Source of the DNA: Metabacillus fastidiosus NBRC 101226
Lineage (GTDB): Bacteria; Bacillota; Bacilli; Bacillales; Bacillaceae
NCBI RefSeq assembly: GCF_001591625.1
Contig: NZ_BCVG01000005.1
Location: forward strand, 43,355 to 107,354
Length of the DNA: 64,000 bases
Direction: 5' to 3'
In this document: one piece after another, positions 1 through 8,834 of the stretch
Layout: each line of letters starts with the position of its first letter
Numbering within the stretch: position 1 is the stretch's first letter
Notes under the pieces: generated by a model
What the model saw: only the letters and a program-made list of their open reading frames with translations
What the model was told of the DNA's origin: nothing
The model's database searches: none
Program-made: the position numbers and the translations under genes

Positions 1-213
1 TTAACAAAACTAAATGGAAAAACATTTTCCCTAAATGCGATTTATATTGAGCAGCTGGAGTCATTTCCTGATACGACTATTACATTATCAAATGGGAATA
101 AGTTCGTTGTGAAGGAGTCAGAGAGTGTAGTAAGGTCAAGAATTATCGAGTTTTACAATGTGATTAATGTTCTATCCGTTAAAAAGGGTCCGGAGGTACT
201 GGAAGATGAATAA
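1..213 (+). CDS. swrD: SwrD/FlbD family flagellar protein (5' truncated by window edge)
   Basis: An open frame runs from base 1 to a TAA at 211-213 with no start inside the window, so the N-terminus lies upstream. The 70 visible residues contain LNGKTF, IEQLESFPDTTITLSNG and KFVVKE, the conserved core of the small FlbD/SwrD protein (about 70 residues in the family), so only a few residues are missing. In B. subtilis SwrD sits in the fla/che operon just before fliL and is needed for full flagellar motor power and swarming. The stop overlaps the fliL start by 8 bases, which implies translational coupling. Identity is clear from sequence and position. Confidence 0.85.
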   Translation, partial: LTKLNGKTFSLNAIYIEQLESFPDTTITLSNGNKFVVKESESVVRSRIIEFYNVINVLSVKKGPEVLEDE

Positions 214-637
214 GAAGCTGTTAAGTATTATGCTTATTATCCTTATTTCCATTACGTTAATAGGAGTAATTGCTTATTTTGTCGTAATGAAAGTAGCAAA
301 TGGAGAAAGCGAAGCTAGTAAGGAGCCGACGATTGACGAAGTCGTGGAGGCATCTGTAGACATCCCGGAAATTACAACAAATCTTGCAACTAATCATATC
401 GTTCGTCTTTCATTTAAAATAGAAACAGACTCGAAAAAAGCGAAAGAAGAGCTTGAAAAACGAGAATTTCAAGTGAAAGATATTATTATAGCTGAGCTTG
501 GCAATATGACGGTTGAGCAGTTAGAGGGCAAAGAGGGCATTCAGAAATTTAAAGAAACGATTAAAAATGATGTGAATGAACTAATGCATGAGGGCAAGGT
601 AATAAAGGTCTACACAACATCCTATATTCTTCAATAA
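206..637 (+). CDS. fliL: Flagellar basal body-associated protein FliL
   Basis: This 143-residue protein has one N-terminal membrane helix (about residues 5-30, starting MNKKLLSIMLIILISI) and a periplasm-facing domain typical of FliL, a stator-associated protein that supports motor torque. The ATG at 206 was preferred over an ATG 39 bases upstream because GGAGGT lies at 192-197 and the protein then starts right at the membrane anchor; the longer version would add a charged stretch overlapping swrD. It lies between swrD and fliM, the normal place in the fla/che operon. Confidence 0.9.
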   Translation: MNKKLLSIMLIILISITLIGVIAYFVVMKVANGESEASKEPTIDEVVEASVDIPEITTNLATNHIVRLSFKIETDSKKAKEELEKREFQVKDIIIAELGNMTVEQLEGKEGIQKFKETIKNDVNELMHEGKVIKVYTTSYILQ

Positions 638-670
638 TAATTAATTTTTTCTGTTTAGGAGGTGAAGACT

Positions 671-1669
671 TTGGCAGGTGAAGTACTATCTCAAAGTGAG
701 ATTGATGCCTTGCTTTCAGCCATTTCGACTGGAGAAATGGATGCTGATGAGCTAAAGAAAGAAGAAGCAGAGCGAAAAGTAAAAGTATATGATTTTAAAC
801 GGGCGCTTCGTTTTTCAAAAGATCAAATTCGAAGTTTAACGAGGATTCACGAAAACTTTGCGAGGCTTTTAACGACTTATTATTCTGCACAGCTTAGAAC
901 ATATACGCAAATAACGGTCGCATCGGTCGACCAACTGCCATATGAAGAATTCATTCGCTCCGTGCCGAAGATGACAGTGTTAAATGTGTTTGAACTTAAT
1001 CCATTAGAGGGCAGAGTGCTAATGGAAATAAATCCGAATATCGCTTATGCAATGATGGATCGGGTAATGGGTGGAATTGGATCAAGTTACAATAAAATTG
1101 ACAATTTGACAGAAATTGAACAAAATATTATGTCTGGACTTTTTGAAAAATCGCTTGAAAACTATCAAGAGGCATGGAATACAATTGTTGATGTAGAAGC
1201 AAATATGACCGATTTTGAAGTAAACCCGCAATTTCTACAAATGGTATCACCTAATGAAACAATTGTCTTAATTTCATTTAATACGCAAATAGGCGAAGTT
1301 AGCGGAATGATTAATTTATGTATTCCACATGTTGTCCTTGAACCGATTATACCGAAATTATCCGTGCATTACTGGATGCAATCAGAACGAAAAGAACCAA
1401 AGCAGGCTGAAATGGAGGCTCTGCAAAAACAGATTCGTCTCGCTCAATTACCAATAATTGCGGAACTGGGAGCATCTGAGATTTCGATTCAGGATTTCCT
1501 TCATTTACAAAAAGGGGATGTCATTCAATTAGATAGAACCATCGACCAGCCATTAGTAGTAAAAATAGGCGATAGACAGAAATTTACTGGACAGCCTGGA
1601 AGGATGAATAAAAAAATAGCAGTTCAAATTATTGACCAATTAGTGAGAGGTGACGAAGATGGTGAGTAA
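671..1669 (+). CDS. fliM: Flagellar motor switch protein FliM
   Basis: FliM is the C-ring protein that binds CheY-P and couples chemotaxis to rotor direction. The protein begins with the CheY-P binding peptide (LSQSEIDALLSA), followed by a central CheC-like domain with the GGIGSS loop and a C-terminal SpoA/FliN-like domain (about residues 250-330). Length is 332 residues, the family norm. The TTG at 671 was chosen because AGGAGGTGA at 657-665 gives ideal spacing and the product begins MAGEVLSQ; a GTG at 662 lies within the Shine-Dalgarno sequence. The 3' end overlaps fliY by 11 bases. Confidence 0.93.
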   Translation: MAGEVLSQSEIDALLSAISTGEMDADELKKEEAERKVKVYDFKRALRFSKDQIRSLTRIHENFARLLTTYYSAQLRTYTQITVASVDQLPYEEFIRSVPKMTVLNVFELNPLEGRVLMEINPNIAYAMMDRVMGGIGSSYNKIDNLTEIEQNIMSGLFEKSLENYQEAWNTIVDVEANMTDFEVNPQFLQMVSPNETIVLISFNTQIGEVSGMINLCIPHVVLEPIIPKLSVHYWMQSERKEPKQAEMEALQKQIRLAQLPIIAELGASEISIQDFLHLQKGDVIQLDRTIDQPLVVKIGDRQKFTGQPGRMNKKIAVQIIDQLVRGDEDGE

Positions 1670-2882
1670 TGATATGTTATCGCAAGATGAAATCGATGCT
1701 CTTTTAAATGGTGGTCCAAAGAGCGATGAACCGGTTAATGATGCAGATAATGAAGTGAAAGATGTAGAAAATGAAGTGAAGATGGAAGACTATTTTAGTG
1801 AAATTGAGCAAGATGCGATTGGAGAAATAGGGAATATTTCATTCGGAAGCTCAGCAACGGCATTGTCCACATTATTAAATCAAAAAGTAGAAATTACGAC
1901 ACCGACTGTTGCACTCATTCAGAAATCGGAGTTAGTAAGTGATTTTCCAGACCCATATGTGGCGATTGAAGTAAATTACACGATTGGTTTCTCAGGAAGT
2001 AATTTGTTAGTAATCAAACAGAGTGATGCAGCAATCATCGCTGACTTAATGATGGGTGGAGATGGAACGAACCCTAGTGATATGCTGGGAGAAATTCAAG
2101 TAAGTGCTGTGCAGGAAGCGATGAACCAAATGATGGGTTCTGCTGCAACATCGATGTCAACTGTTTTTAATAAGAAGGTTGATATCTCACCTCCAACTGT
2201 TGAACTGATTGAGTTTGAACCAGGTGCACCGCCAGAGGCAAATATATTCATTCAAGTTTCCTTCAGATTGAAGATTGGTACATTAATAGATTCTAATATT
2301 ATGCAGCTTTTACCAGTCCATTTTGCGAGAGAGCTAGTAGATGAATTGATGAATCCGCCACAAGCAGCCGCGGAAGAAGCAGTACAGGAAATGGTACAGG
2401 AAGCAGTTGAAACACAGCCAGTGAGTGAGGCACCTGCAGAAAAAAGAATAGGGAAAGCAGTTCAATCTGCACCGCAAGAGCAGTATACAGTTCAATCTGA
2501 ACCAGTACAAGCTGAACAGCCAGCTTACACAAGACCAGCTCCAGTGAAAACTCAGCCAGTTGTTGATGTGAAACCAGCCGAGTTTGCAGCTTTTGAACCA
2601 GTAGAACTTGCACAGCATGAAGCACAGAATCTTGATATGCTGTTAGATATTCCGTTAAAGGTAACGGTTGAGCTTGGGAGAACGAAGCGTTCTGTTAAAG
2701 AAATATTAGAAATTTCCTCCGGCTCTATTATTGAACTGGACAAGCTTGCGGGTGAACCTGTTGACATCCTCGTTAATAATAAAATTATTGCAAAAGGGGA
2801 AGTCGTTGTTATTGATGAAAGCTTCGGTGTTCGTGTAACAGAAATAGGAAGCCAGGTAGAAAGATTAAATCAACTTAGATAA
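1659..2882 (+). CDS. fliY: Flagellar motor switch phosphatase FliY
   Basis: FliY is the Gram-positive C-ring protein that combines a CheC-type CheY-P phosphatase with a FliN-like domain. The 407-residue product has an N-terminal CheY-P binding peptide (LSQDEIDALLNG), two CheC-like active-site helices (EIGNISFGSSA near residue 55, and the QEAMNQMMGSAATS segment), a Glu/Pro/Gln-rich linker (about residues 225-315) and a C-terminal SpoA domain (about 325-405) with the LDIPLKVTVELG motif. The second helix reads EAMNQM where E-x-x-N is expected, so it is conserved. The ATG at 1659 follows GAGAGGTGA at 1644-1652. The next gene is its substrate CheY. Confidence 0.92.
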   Translation: MVSNDMLSQDEIDALLNGGPKSDEPVNDADNEVKDVENEVKMEDYFSEIEQDAIGEIGNISFGSSATALSTLLNQKVEITTPTVALIQKSELVSDFPDPYVAIEVNYTIGFSGSNLLVIKQSDAAIIADLMMGGDGTNPSDMLGEIQVSAVQEAMNQMMGSAATSMSTVFNKKVDISPPTVELIEFEPGAPPEANIFIQVSFRLKIGTLIDSNIMQLLPVHFARELVDELMNPPQAAAEEAVQEMVQEAVETQPVSEAPAEKRIGKAVQSAPQEQYTVQSEPVQAEQPAYTRPAPVKTQPVVDVKPAEFAAFEPVELAQHEAQNLDMLLDIPLKVTVELGRTKRSVKEILEISSGSIIELDKLAGEPVDILVNNKIIAKGEVVVIDESFGVRVTEIGSQVERLNQLR

Positions 2883-2906
2883 TTTATAAGAGGAGTGGGG
2901 AGAATT

Positions 2907-3269
2907 ATGGCACATAAAATTTTAATTGTAGACGATGCAGCATTTATGAGAATGATGATTAAGGATATTTTAACGAAAAACGGCTATGATGTTGTCGGAG
3001 AAGCGGCTGACGGTGCTCAAGCAGTTGAAAAGTATAAAGAACTTCAGCCAGATCTAGTAACGATGGATATTACAATGCCTGAGATGGATGGAATCGCGGC
3101 ATTAAAAGCAATTAAAGAAATCAATCCGAATGCAAGAGTTATTATGTGTTCAGCGATGGGACAGCAAGCGATGGTTATTGATGCTATTCAAGCAGGAGCA
3201 AAAGATTTTATCGTGAAGCCATTCCAAGCTGATCGTGTACTAGAAGCAGTCGGAAAAACTTTAAGCTAA
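2907..3269 (+). CDS. cheY: Chemotaxis response regulator CheY
   Basis: A stand-alone receiver domain of 120 residues, the usual CheY length. Visible catalytic residues are the acidic pair D9/D10 (LIVDDAAFM), the phospho-acceptor D54 (VTMDITMP), the conserved Thr/Ser position in MCSAMG, and K104 in the FIVKPF motif. Phosphorylated by CheA, it binds FliM and FliY at the switch. The ATG at 2907 follows AGGAGTGGGG at 2891-2900; a GTG start 12 bases upstream lies inside that purine stretch. Its place between fliY and fliO is the B. subtilis arrangement. Confidence 0.95.
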   Translation: MAHKILIVDDAAFMRMMIKDILTKNGYDVVGEAADGAQAVEKYKELQPDLVTMDITMPEMDGIAALKAIKEINPNARVIMCSAMGQQAMVIDAIQAGAKDFIVKPFQADRVLEAVGKTLS

Positions 3270-3288
3270 AAGGTGGCATCTTACATTG

Positions 3289-3981
3289 ATGCGAAAAAAA
3301 CTCATCTTGTCTTTATTTCTTTTTTCCGTTTATATGATCGCTCCGGTTGGTACAAATTTTGTATCAGCGGAGCAAACGGATAAAAGTGTGTACGACATAA
3401 TAAGTGAACAAAGTGAAAAAAAAGAAACAGAAAAGGGTAATGAAGTAAAGGAAGAAAACAAAGCAACAGATGAAAATAAGTCAACGAATAAATCACTGTC
3501 CATTACTTTTATGGATGTTTTTAAACTGATAATTGCATTAGCATTTGTCATCTTTCTTATTTATTTCCTATTAAAGTTTGTGACGAAAAGAAATCGTTTT
3601 TTTCAGCAGGCGAAATATGTTGAGAATATCGGCGGAACAAGCTTAGGGACAAATAAATCTATTCAATTGGTGAGATTAGGAGATAAAGTACTCATTCTCG
3701 GGGTAGGAGAATCTATAACATTAATAAAAGAGATTGATAATGAGGAAGAGAGCAAGAGAATTATCGAAGAATATGAGAGTAAATTTGAGCAAATGACAGA
3801 GCCGAAGGATTTACTTCAGAAACTATCCAATAAGCTGGTGAAAAGAAATATACCTATTCCTGAACAAAGGGGAAAGAAATCGTTTTCATCAACATTTAAA
3901 GAACAATTGACACAAATAAAAAACGAGCGAAGTGCAGAGATTGAGGATGTAAAGGGAAAGGGTAAACGAAACGATGAATGA
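3289..3981 (+). CDS. fliO: Flagellar biosynthetic protein FliO (FliZ of B. subtilis)
   Basis: A 230-residue protein with an N-terminal hydrophobic signal-like segment (about residues 3-28), a highly charged Lys/Glu/Asn linker (30-70), a membrane helix (about 75-98, rich in Ile/Phe/Leu) and a cytoplasmic FliO domain with the GTNKSIQLVRLGDKVLILGV core. FliO assists assembly of FliP into the export gate. ATG 3289 follows AAAGGTGGC; a TTG directly before it is an alternative that adds one residue. The end overlaps fliP by 8 bases. B. subtilis calls this gene fliZ; it is not the enterobacterial regulator FliZ. Confidence 0.87.
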   Translation: MRKKLILSLFLFSVYMIAPVGTNFVSAEQTDKSVYDIISEQSEKKETEKGNEVKEENKATDENKSTNKSLSITFMDVFKLIIALAFVIFLIYFLLKFVTKRNRFFQQAKYVENIGGTSLGTNKSIQLVRLGDKVLILGVGESITLIKEIDNEEESKRIIEEYESKFEQMTEPKDLLQKLSNKLVKRNIPIPEQRGKKSFSSTFKEQLTQIKNERSAEIEDVKGKGKRNDE

Positions 3982-4639
3982 ATTTATGGAATTTTTTAAT
4001 GCGAGTGATCCGGGAAGTGTGAGTACATCCGTTAAACTGCTATTATTATTAACGGTACTTTCTATTGCTCCTAGTATTTTAATTTTAATGACATGTTTTA
4101 CACGAATCATTATCGTGCTTTCATTCGTTCGAACTTCTCTTGCTACCCAGCAAATGCCTCCGAACCAAGTGTTAATCGGTATTTCTCTTTTCCTTACTTT
4201 CTTTATTATGGCTCCGACATTTCAGCAAGTAAATGAACAGGCATTAACACCTTTATTTAATGAAGAAATTAATTTAGAAGAGGCGTATACGCGTGCAGCT
4301 CTTCCATTTAAAGAGTTTATGAGTAAACATACACGTGAAAAAGACCTTGCATTATTTTTAAACTATGCAAATCTTGAAAAGCCAAAAACAATTGAAGATA
4401 TTCCACTAACGGCATTAGTACCAGCATATGCGATAAGTGAAATAAAGACAGCTTTCCAGATAGGATTTATGATCTTTATTCCTTTTCTAGTCATTGATAT
4501 GGTCGTAGCAAGTGTCCTGATGTCGATGGGGATGATGATGCTTCCGCCGGTTATGATTTCCTTACCGTTTAAAATTTTATTATTTGTTCTTGTAGACGGT
4601 TGGTATTTAGTCATTAAATCATTATTACAAAGCTTTTAG
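3974..4639 (+). CDS. fliP: Flagellar export gate protein FliP
   Basis: This 221-residue multi-span membrane protein is a core subunit of the flagellar type III export gate. Conserved segments are visible: TCFTRIIIVLSFVRTSL, PPNQVLIGISLFLTFFIM, AYAISEIKTAFQIGF and MGMMMLPPVMISLPFKI. Four membrane segments are evident (about residues 22-50, 62-85, 160-182, 188-220). The translation start lies inside the end of fliO, so the two are probably translationally coupled; the Shine-Dalgarno sequence is weak. Confidence 0.95.
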   Translation: MNEFMEFFNASDPGSVSTSVKLLLLLTVLSIAPSILILMTCFTRIIIVLSFVRTSLATQQMPPNQVLIGISLFLTFFIMAPTFQQVNEQALTPLFNEEINLEEAYTRAALPFKEFMSKHTREKDLALFLNYANLEKPKTIEDIPLTALVPAYAISEIKTAFQIGFMIFIPFLVIDMVVASVLMSMGMMMLPPVMISLPFKILLFVLVDGWYLVIKSLLQSF

Positions 4640-4653
4640 AATGGGTGAAAAAA

Positions 4654-4923
4654 ATGAGTTCAGAGTTCATTATTTCTTTGGCAGAAAAAGCAGTTTATAC
4701 CATATTAATCATTTGTGGGCCGTTATTATTACTAGCATTAGTCGTCGGTCTTGCGGTAAGTATTTTCCAGGCGACCACGCAAATTCAAGAGCAAACTTTA
4801 GCATTTGTTCCGAAAATAATCGCTGTTTTAGTCGGCTTAATCTTTTTCGGTCCATGGATGTTATCAACACTTCTATCCTATGCTAAAGATATTTTCGGAA
4901 ATTTAGATCGTTTTATAGGATAA
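4654..4923 (+). CDS. fliQ: Flagellar export gate protein FliQ
   Basis: A protein of 89 residues with two membrane helices (about 15-40 and 53-75) separated by SIFQATTQIQEQTLAFVPK, the FliQ hallmark. It joins FliP and FliR in the export gate. The ATG at 4654 gives the family-standard MSSEFII start and is preceded by GGGTGA at 4643-4648; a GTG nine bases upstream lies within that motif. It sits 14 bases after fliP and 2 bases before fliR. Confidence 0.95.
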   Translation: MSSEFIISLAEKAVYTILIICGPLLLLALVVGLAVSIFQATTQIQEQTLAFVPKIIAVLVGLIFFGPWMLSTLLSYAKDIFGNLDRFIG

Positions 4924-4925
4924 AG

Positions 4926-5699
4926 ATGGCTATATTTGAAAATTTCCCTGCCTTTTTGCTCATTTTTGTAAGAATCGCTTCTTTTTTCGTAACACTACCA
5001 TTATTTTCTTATAGAACGATGCCAAATATATTGAAAATTGGACTTTCTTTTTTTCTCGCTTGGATTACTTTTTTTGCTATTAATGCACCCGTACTAGAAA
5101 TTAACGGTCAATATTTTATGTTAATTATAAAAGAAGCATTAGTAGGATTATTAGTAGGTTTCATTGCCTATGTCATTATGTCCGCTATTCAAATTGCCGG
5201 AGGATTTATCGATTTTCAAATGGGATTTGCGATGGCAAACGTCATTGATCCGCAAACAGGTGCACAATCACCGATAATGGGTCAATTTTTATATACATTT
5301 GCTCTATTGTTAATGCTTGGTTTAAATGCGCATCATCTATTAATTGACGGTATTTATTACAGTTATCAATTCGTCCCGCTTGGCGAGCTTTCATTCGGAC
5401 TTGGGCAAGAGAGTACGACTGAATTCGTCGTTAAAATTTTCAATGCGATGTTTATCGTTGCTTTTCAAATGGCTATTCCAGTTGTCGGCTCTTTATTTTT
5501 AGTCGATATTGCCCTTGGTATTGTTGCTAGAACTGTTCCACAGTTTAATATTTTCGTCGTCGGTTTACCGATTAAAATCGTCGTTAGTTTTATTATGTTG
5601 TTTCTCGTCATGGGAGCTTTGTTTGGAATTATGCAAAAAATAATTGAAATGATGATTCGGACGATGCGAAGTCTTTTAGAGTTGCTCGGGGGTATGTAA
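4926..5699 (+). CDS. fliR: Flagellar export gate protein FliR
   Basis: A 257-residue, strongly hydrophobic protein with about six membrane segments, the usual FliR length. It contains the typical GFIAYVIMSAIQIAGGFIDF and VIDPQTGAQSPIMGQF segments around residues 78-125, and a C-terminal hydrophobic block that ends in a basic/amphipathic helix. It completes the FliP-FliQ-FliR gate. The gene begins two bases after the fliQ stop, with AGGA at 4917-4920 as ribosome binding site. Confidence 0.93.
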   Translation: MAIFENFPAFLLIFVRIASFFVTLPLFSYRTMPNILKIGLSFFLAWITFFAINAPVLEINGQYFMLIIKEALVGLLVGFIAYVIMSAIQIAGGFIDFQMGFAMANVIDPQTGAQSPIMGQFLYTFALLLMLGLNAHHLLIDGIYYSYQFVPLGELSFGLGQESTTEFVVKIFNAMFIVAFQMAIPVVGSLFLVDIALGIVARTVPQFNIFVVGLPIKIVVSFIMLFLVMGALFGIMQKIIEMMIRTMRSLLELLGGM

Positions 5700-5702
5700 T
5701 AG

Positions 5703-6785
5703 ATGGACATGCTTACACTAGATTTGCAGTTTTTTGCAGGGGAAAAAACAGAGAAAGCGACACCGAGAAAAAGGCAGGAATCACGTAAAAAAGGACAAGT
5801 AGCAAAAAGTCAGGATGTGAATACCGCCGTTTCTTTACTAACTGTTTTTTTATCTTTTCTTTTTATTGGTACGTTCATGAGAGAGAGAATTATGAATTTA
5901 CTTACTGGCATAATTCAGGACTTTATGCTGCTCGATTTGACCGTCAATAGTGTTCAAAAGCTTTTTACGACATTGGCATATGAAACAGTGTTCATTTTAG
6001 CACCGATCATGGCTATTGCGCTTCTTGCTGGGATAATCGGGAATTATTTACAGGTTGGTTTTCTTTTTGCACCAGAGGCAATTCAAATGAAGCTGGAAAA
6101 ATTAAATCCGATTCAAGGATTTAAGCGGATTTTTTCCGTTCGTGCATTAGTAGAATTTCTTAAATCAATGCTTAAAATTTCATTTATCGGATTAGTTGCT
6201 TTTGCCGTTTTATGGTTTGATATGGATAAAATTTTGCGTTTATCTCATTTAACTGTCGAGCAGTCATTTGCATATATCGGCTCACTCGTATTGAAAATGG
6301 GTTTATTCGCGGCAGCGGCGCTTCTTTTCTTATCATTACTTGATTATTTATATCAAAAGTATGATTTTGAAAAAAATATTCGAATGTCAAAGCAAGACAT
6401 TAAAGATGAATATAAGAAAACAGAAGGTGACCCGCTTATAAAATCGAAAATTAAGCAAAAGCAGCGTGAAGTCGCAATGAGGCGTATGATGCAAGATGTG
6501 CCGACAGCAGATGTTGTCATAACGAATCCGACTCACTTTGCAATTGCTCTTAAATATGATGACGATAAAATGGATGCGCCAATCGTTGTTGCTAAAGGTG
6601 TGGACTTTGTTGCCCAAAAAATCAGAGAAGTTGCGAAAGCAAACGATGTCATTATGGTAGAAAATCGTCCGCTTGCCCGGGCACTTTATGATCAGGTTGA
6701 AATCGGTCGTGTCGTTCCCGAAGAGTTTTTTAAAGCTGTCGCAGAAATACTTGCTTACGTATACAGACTAAAGCACAAAGTGTAA
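5703..6785 (+). CDS. flhB: Flagellar export switch protein FlhB
   Basis: FlhB switches export from rod/hook to filament substrates by self-cleavage. The 360-residue protein begins with LDLQFFAGEKTEKATPRKR, the conserved N-terminal signature, then has four membrane segments (about residues 35-215) and a cytoplasmic domain. The autocleavage motif Asn-Pro-Thr-His is intact at residues 275-278. The ATG at 5703 is used; a second in-frame ATG two codons later is possible. It starts 3 bases after fliR and is followed 12 bases later by flhA. Confidence 0.95.
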   Translation: MDMLTLDLQFFAGEKTEKATPRKRQESRKKGQVAKSQDVNTAVSLLTVFLSFLFIGTFMRERIMNLLTGIIQDFMLLDLTVNSVQKLFTTLAYETVFILAPIMAIALLAGIIGNYLQVGFLFAPEAIQMKLEKLNPIQGFKRIFSVRALVEFLKSMLKISFIGLVAFAVLWFDMDKILRLSHLTVEQSFAYIGSLVLKMGLFAAAALLFLSLLDYLYQKYDFEKNIRMSKQDIKDEYKKTEGDPLIKSKIKQKQREVAMRRMMQDVPTADVVITNPTHFAIALKYDDDKMDAPIVVAKGVDFVAQKIREVAKANDVIMVENRPLARALYDQVEIGRVVPEEFFKAVAEILAYVYRLKHKV

Positions 6786-6797
6786 GGAGAGAAAAAA

Positions 6798-8834
6798 ATG
6801 TCGTTTAGGGATTTGTCTGTTTTAATAGCTGTTATTTTAATTATCGCTATGTTAATTATTCCTTTTCCAGGATGGATGCTTAGCGTTTTGATCATTATTA
6901 ATATTTCTCTTTCCTTACTTGTTATTTTAACTTCAATGAATATGAAGGAACCGTTGGAATTCTCGATCTTTCCTTCTTTAATACTATTATTAACATTATT
7001 CAGATTAGCATTAAACGTATCGACAACGAGAGCAATTCTAGCAGAAGGTGATGCAGGAAGAGTAGTTGAAACATTCGGAACGTTCGTAACCGGTGGAAAT
7101 GTGTTAGTTGGACTTGTTGTATTCCTTATTTTAATTGTTATTCAATTCATCGTTATTACGAAAGGTTCTGAACGTGTGTCAGAAGTTGCGGCACGTTTTA
7201 CATTAGATGCGATGCCTGGTAAGCAAATGAGTATTGATGCAGACTTAAATGCGGGAATGATTTCAGAAGAGCAAGCACGGGAAAGACGTGAGAAAGTTTC
7301 GAAAGAGGCGGATTTCTATGGTGCAATGGATGGTGCGAGTAAATTCGTAAAAGGTGATGCAATCGCCGGAATCATTATGGTGCTAATTAATATATTATTT
7401 GGAATCATAATAGGAGTGGTACAAAAAGGCCTAGGCTTTTCAGAAGCGGTCTCCCATTATACGACACTGACAGTCGGGGACGGAATCGTCAGCCAAATAC
7501 CAGCGCTTTTAATTTCGACGGCTACTGGTATCGTTGTGACACGTGCGGCGTCAGATGGGAATCTTGGTCAGGATATTACATCTCAATTATTCGCTTTTCC
7601 AAAAATGTTATACGTTGCAGCAGGGACTATTTTTCTTTTAGGTCTTTTTACACCGATCGGTCTGCTGCTTACATTACCGATAGCAGCTTTACTTGCATTT
7701 GGCGGATATATGATTTCAAGAACACAGCAAAAGCAGGATGAACTGGAGGAAGTTCTTGAGGAAGAGATAGAAATGGATGAAATGAAAAGTCCTGAAAATG
7801 TTGTTGGCTTATTAAATATTGATCCGATCGAATTTGAATTCGGATACGGGCTTATTCCATTAGCTGACACGAACCAGGGTGGAGATTTACTTGACCGGAT
7901 CGTGATGATCAGAAGGCAGCTTGCAATTGAGCTCGGTTTGGTTATTCCTGTTGTAAGGATTCGAGATAATATTCAGCTGCAGCCGAATGAATACCGTCTT
8001 AAAGTAAAGGGAAATGAAATGGCGAGTGGAGAAATTCTTCTTGATCATTATTTAGTAATGGCACCGGGTATTGAAGAAGAGGATTCCATTGAGGGTATTA
8101 ATACAATTGAACCATCTTTCGGCCTCCCTGCAAAATGGATTACAGAAGATAAGAAAGATCAGGCGGAAATGTTCGGCTATACGGTTGTTGACCCGCCGAG
8201 TGTTGTTTCTACCCATATTACAGAAGTGATTAAGCAGTATGCACATGAATTATTAGGCAGACAGGAAACGAAACAATTGATTGATCATTTAAGAGATTCG
8301 TATCCAATTCTTGTTGAAGAAGTAACACCGACACCGCTCTCTATTGGTGATATACAAAAGGTTTTAGCAAAATTATTAAAAGAAAAAGTGTCAATACGAA
8401 ACTTGCCTGTTGTGTTTGAAACATTAGCTGATTTCGGAAAAATGACGACAGATCCTGAAGTGCTTACTGAATATGTAAGACAAGCATTAGCAAAGCAGAT
8501 TACGAGTCAGTTTGCTGAGCCAGGAGAAACATTGAAAGTAGTAACCATGTCTGGAAAAGTCGAAAAAGCAGTAGCTGAAGGTGTTCAGCAAACAGAGCAT
8601 GGTAATTATCTCTCCCTTGACCCTGATATGTCACAAATGATTATCGAAGCGGTCGCAAATGAAGTGGAACAGCTTTCATTACAAGGGCAGGCACCGATTT
8701 TACTATGTTCACCGGCAATTAGAATGTATGTACGTCAATTAACAGAACGGTATTTCCCACAGCTTCCGGTATTAAGCTATAACGAGCTGGAAGCAAATGT
8801 AGAAGTTCAAAGTGTTGGGGTGGTGAATGTCTAA
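6798..8834 (+). CDS. flhA: Flagellar export gate protein FlhA
   Basis: A 678-residue export-gate protein. The N-terminal half has about eight membrane helices including the FHIPEP-family region (PLEFSIFPSLILLLTLFRLA near residue 55) and the conserved FLIP loop (ARFTLDAMPGKQMSIDADLN near residue 135, then GAMDGASKFVKGDAIAG). The C-terminal half (about 330-678) is the cytoplasmic chaperone/substrate docking ring. AAGGAGAG at 6784-6791 precedes the ATG. The stop codon shares one base with the flhF start. Confidence 0.95.
   Translation: MSFRDLSVLIAVILIIAMLIIPFPGWMLSVLIIINISLSLLVILTSMNMKEPLEFSIFPSLILLLTLFRLALNVSTTRAILAEGDAGRVVETFGTFVTGGNVLVGLVVFLILIVIQFIVITKGSERVSEVAARFTLDAMPGKQMSIDADLNAGMISEEQARERREKVSKEADFYGAMDGASKFVKGDAIAGIIMVLINILFGIIIGVVQKGLGFSEAVSHYTTLTVGDGIVSQIPALLISTATGIVVTRAASDGNLGQDITSQLFAFPKMLYVAAGTIFLLGLFTPIGLLLTLPIAALLAFGGYMISRTQQKQDELEEVLEEEIEMDEMKSPENVVGLLNIDPIEFEFGYGLIPLADTNQGGDLLDRIVMIRRQLAIELGLVIPVVRIRDNIQLQPNEYRLKVKGNEMASGEILLDHYLVMAPGIEEEDSIEGINTIEPSFGLPAKWITEDKKDQAEMFGYTVVDPPSVVSTHITEVIKQYAHELLGRQETKQLIDHLRDSYPILVEEVTPTPLSIGDIQKVLAKLLKEKVSIRNLPVVFETLADFGKMTTDPEVLTEYVRQALAKQITSQFAEPGETLKVVTMSGKVEKAVAEGVQQTEHGNYLSLDPDMSQMIIEAVANEVEQLSLQGQAPILLCSPAIRMYVRQLTERYFPQLPVLSYNELEANVEVQSVGVVNV

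Noticed and set aside
2299..2625. Minus-strand open frames of about 100 codons within fliY
   Set aside because: They mirror the Gln/Glu/Pro-rich linker of fliY and read as low-complexity Leu/Val sequence; shadow frames.
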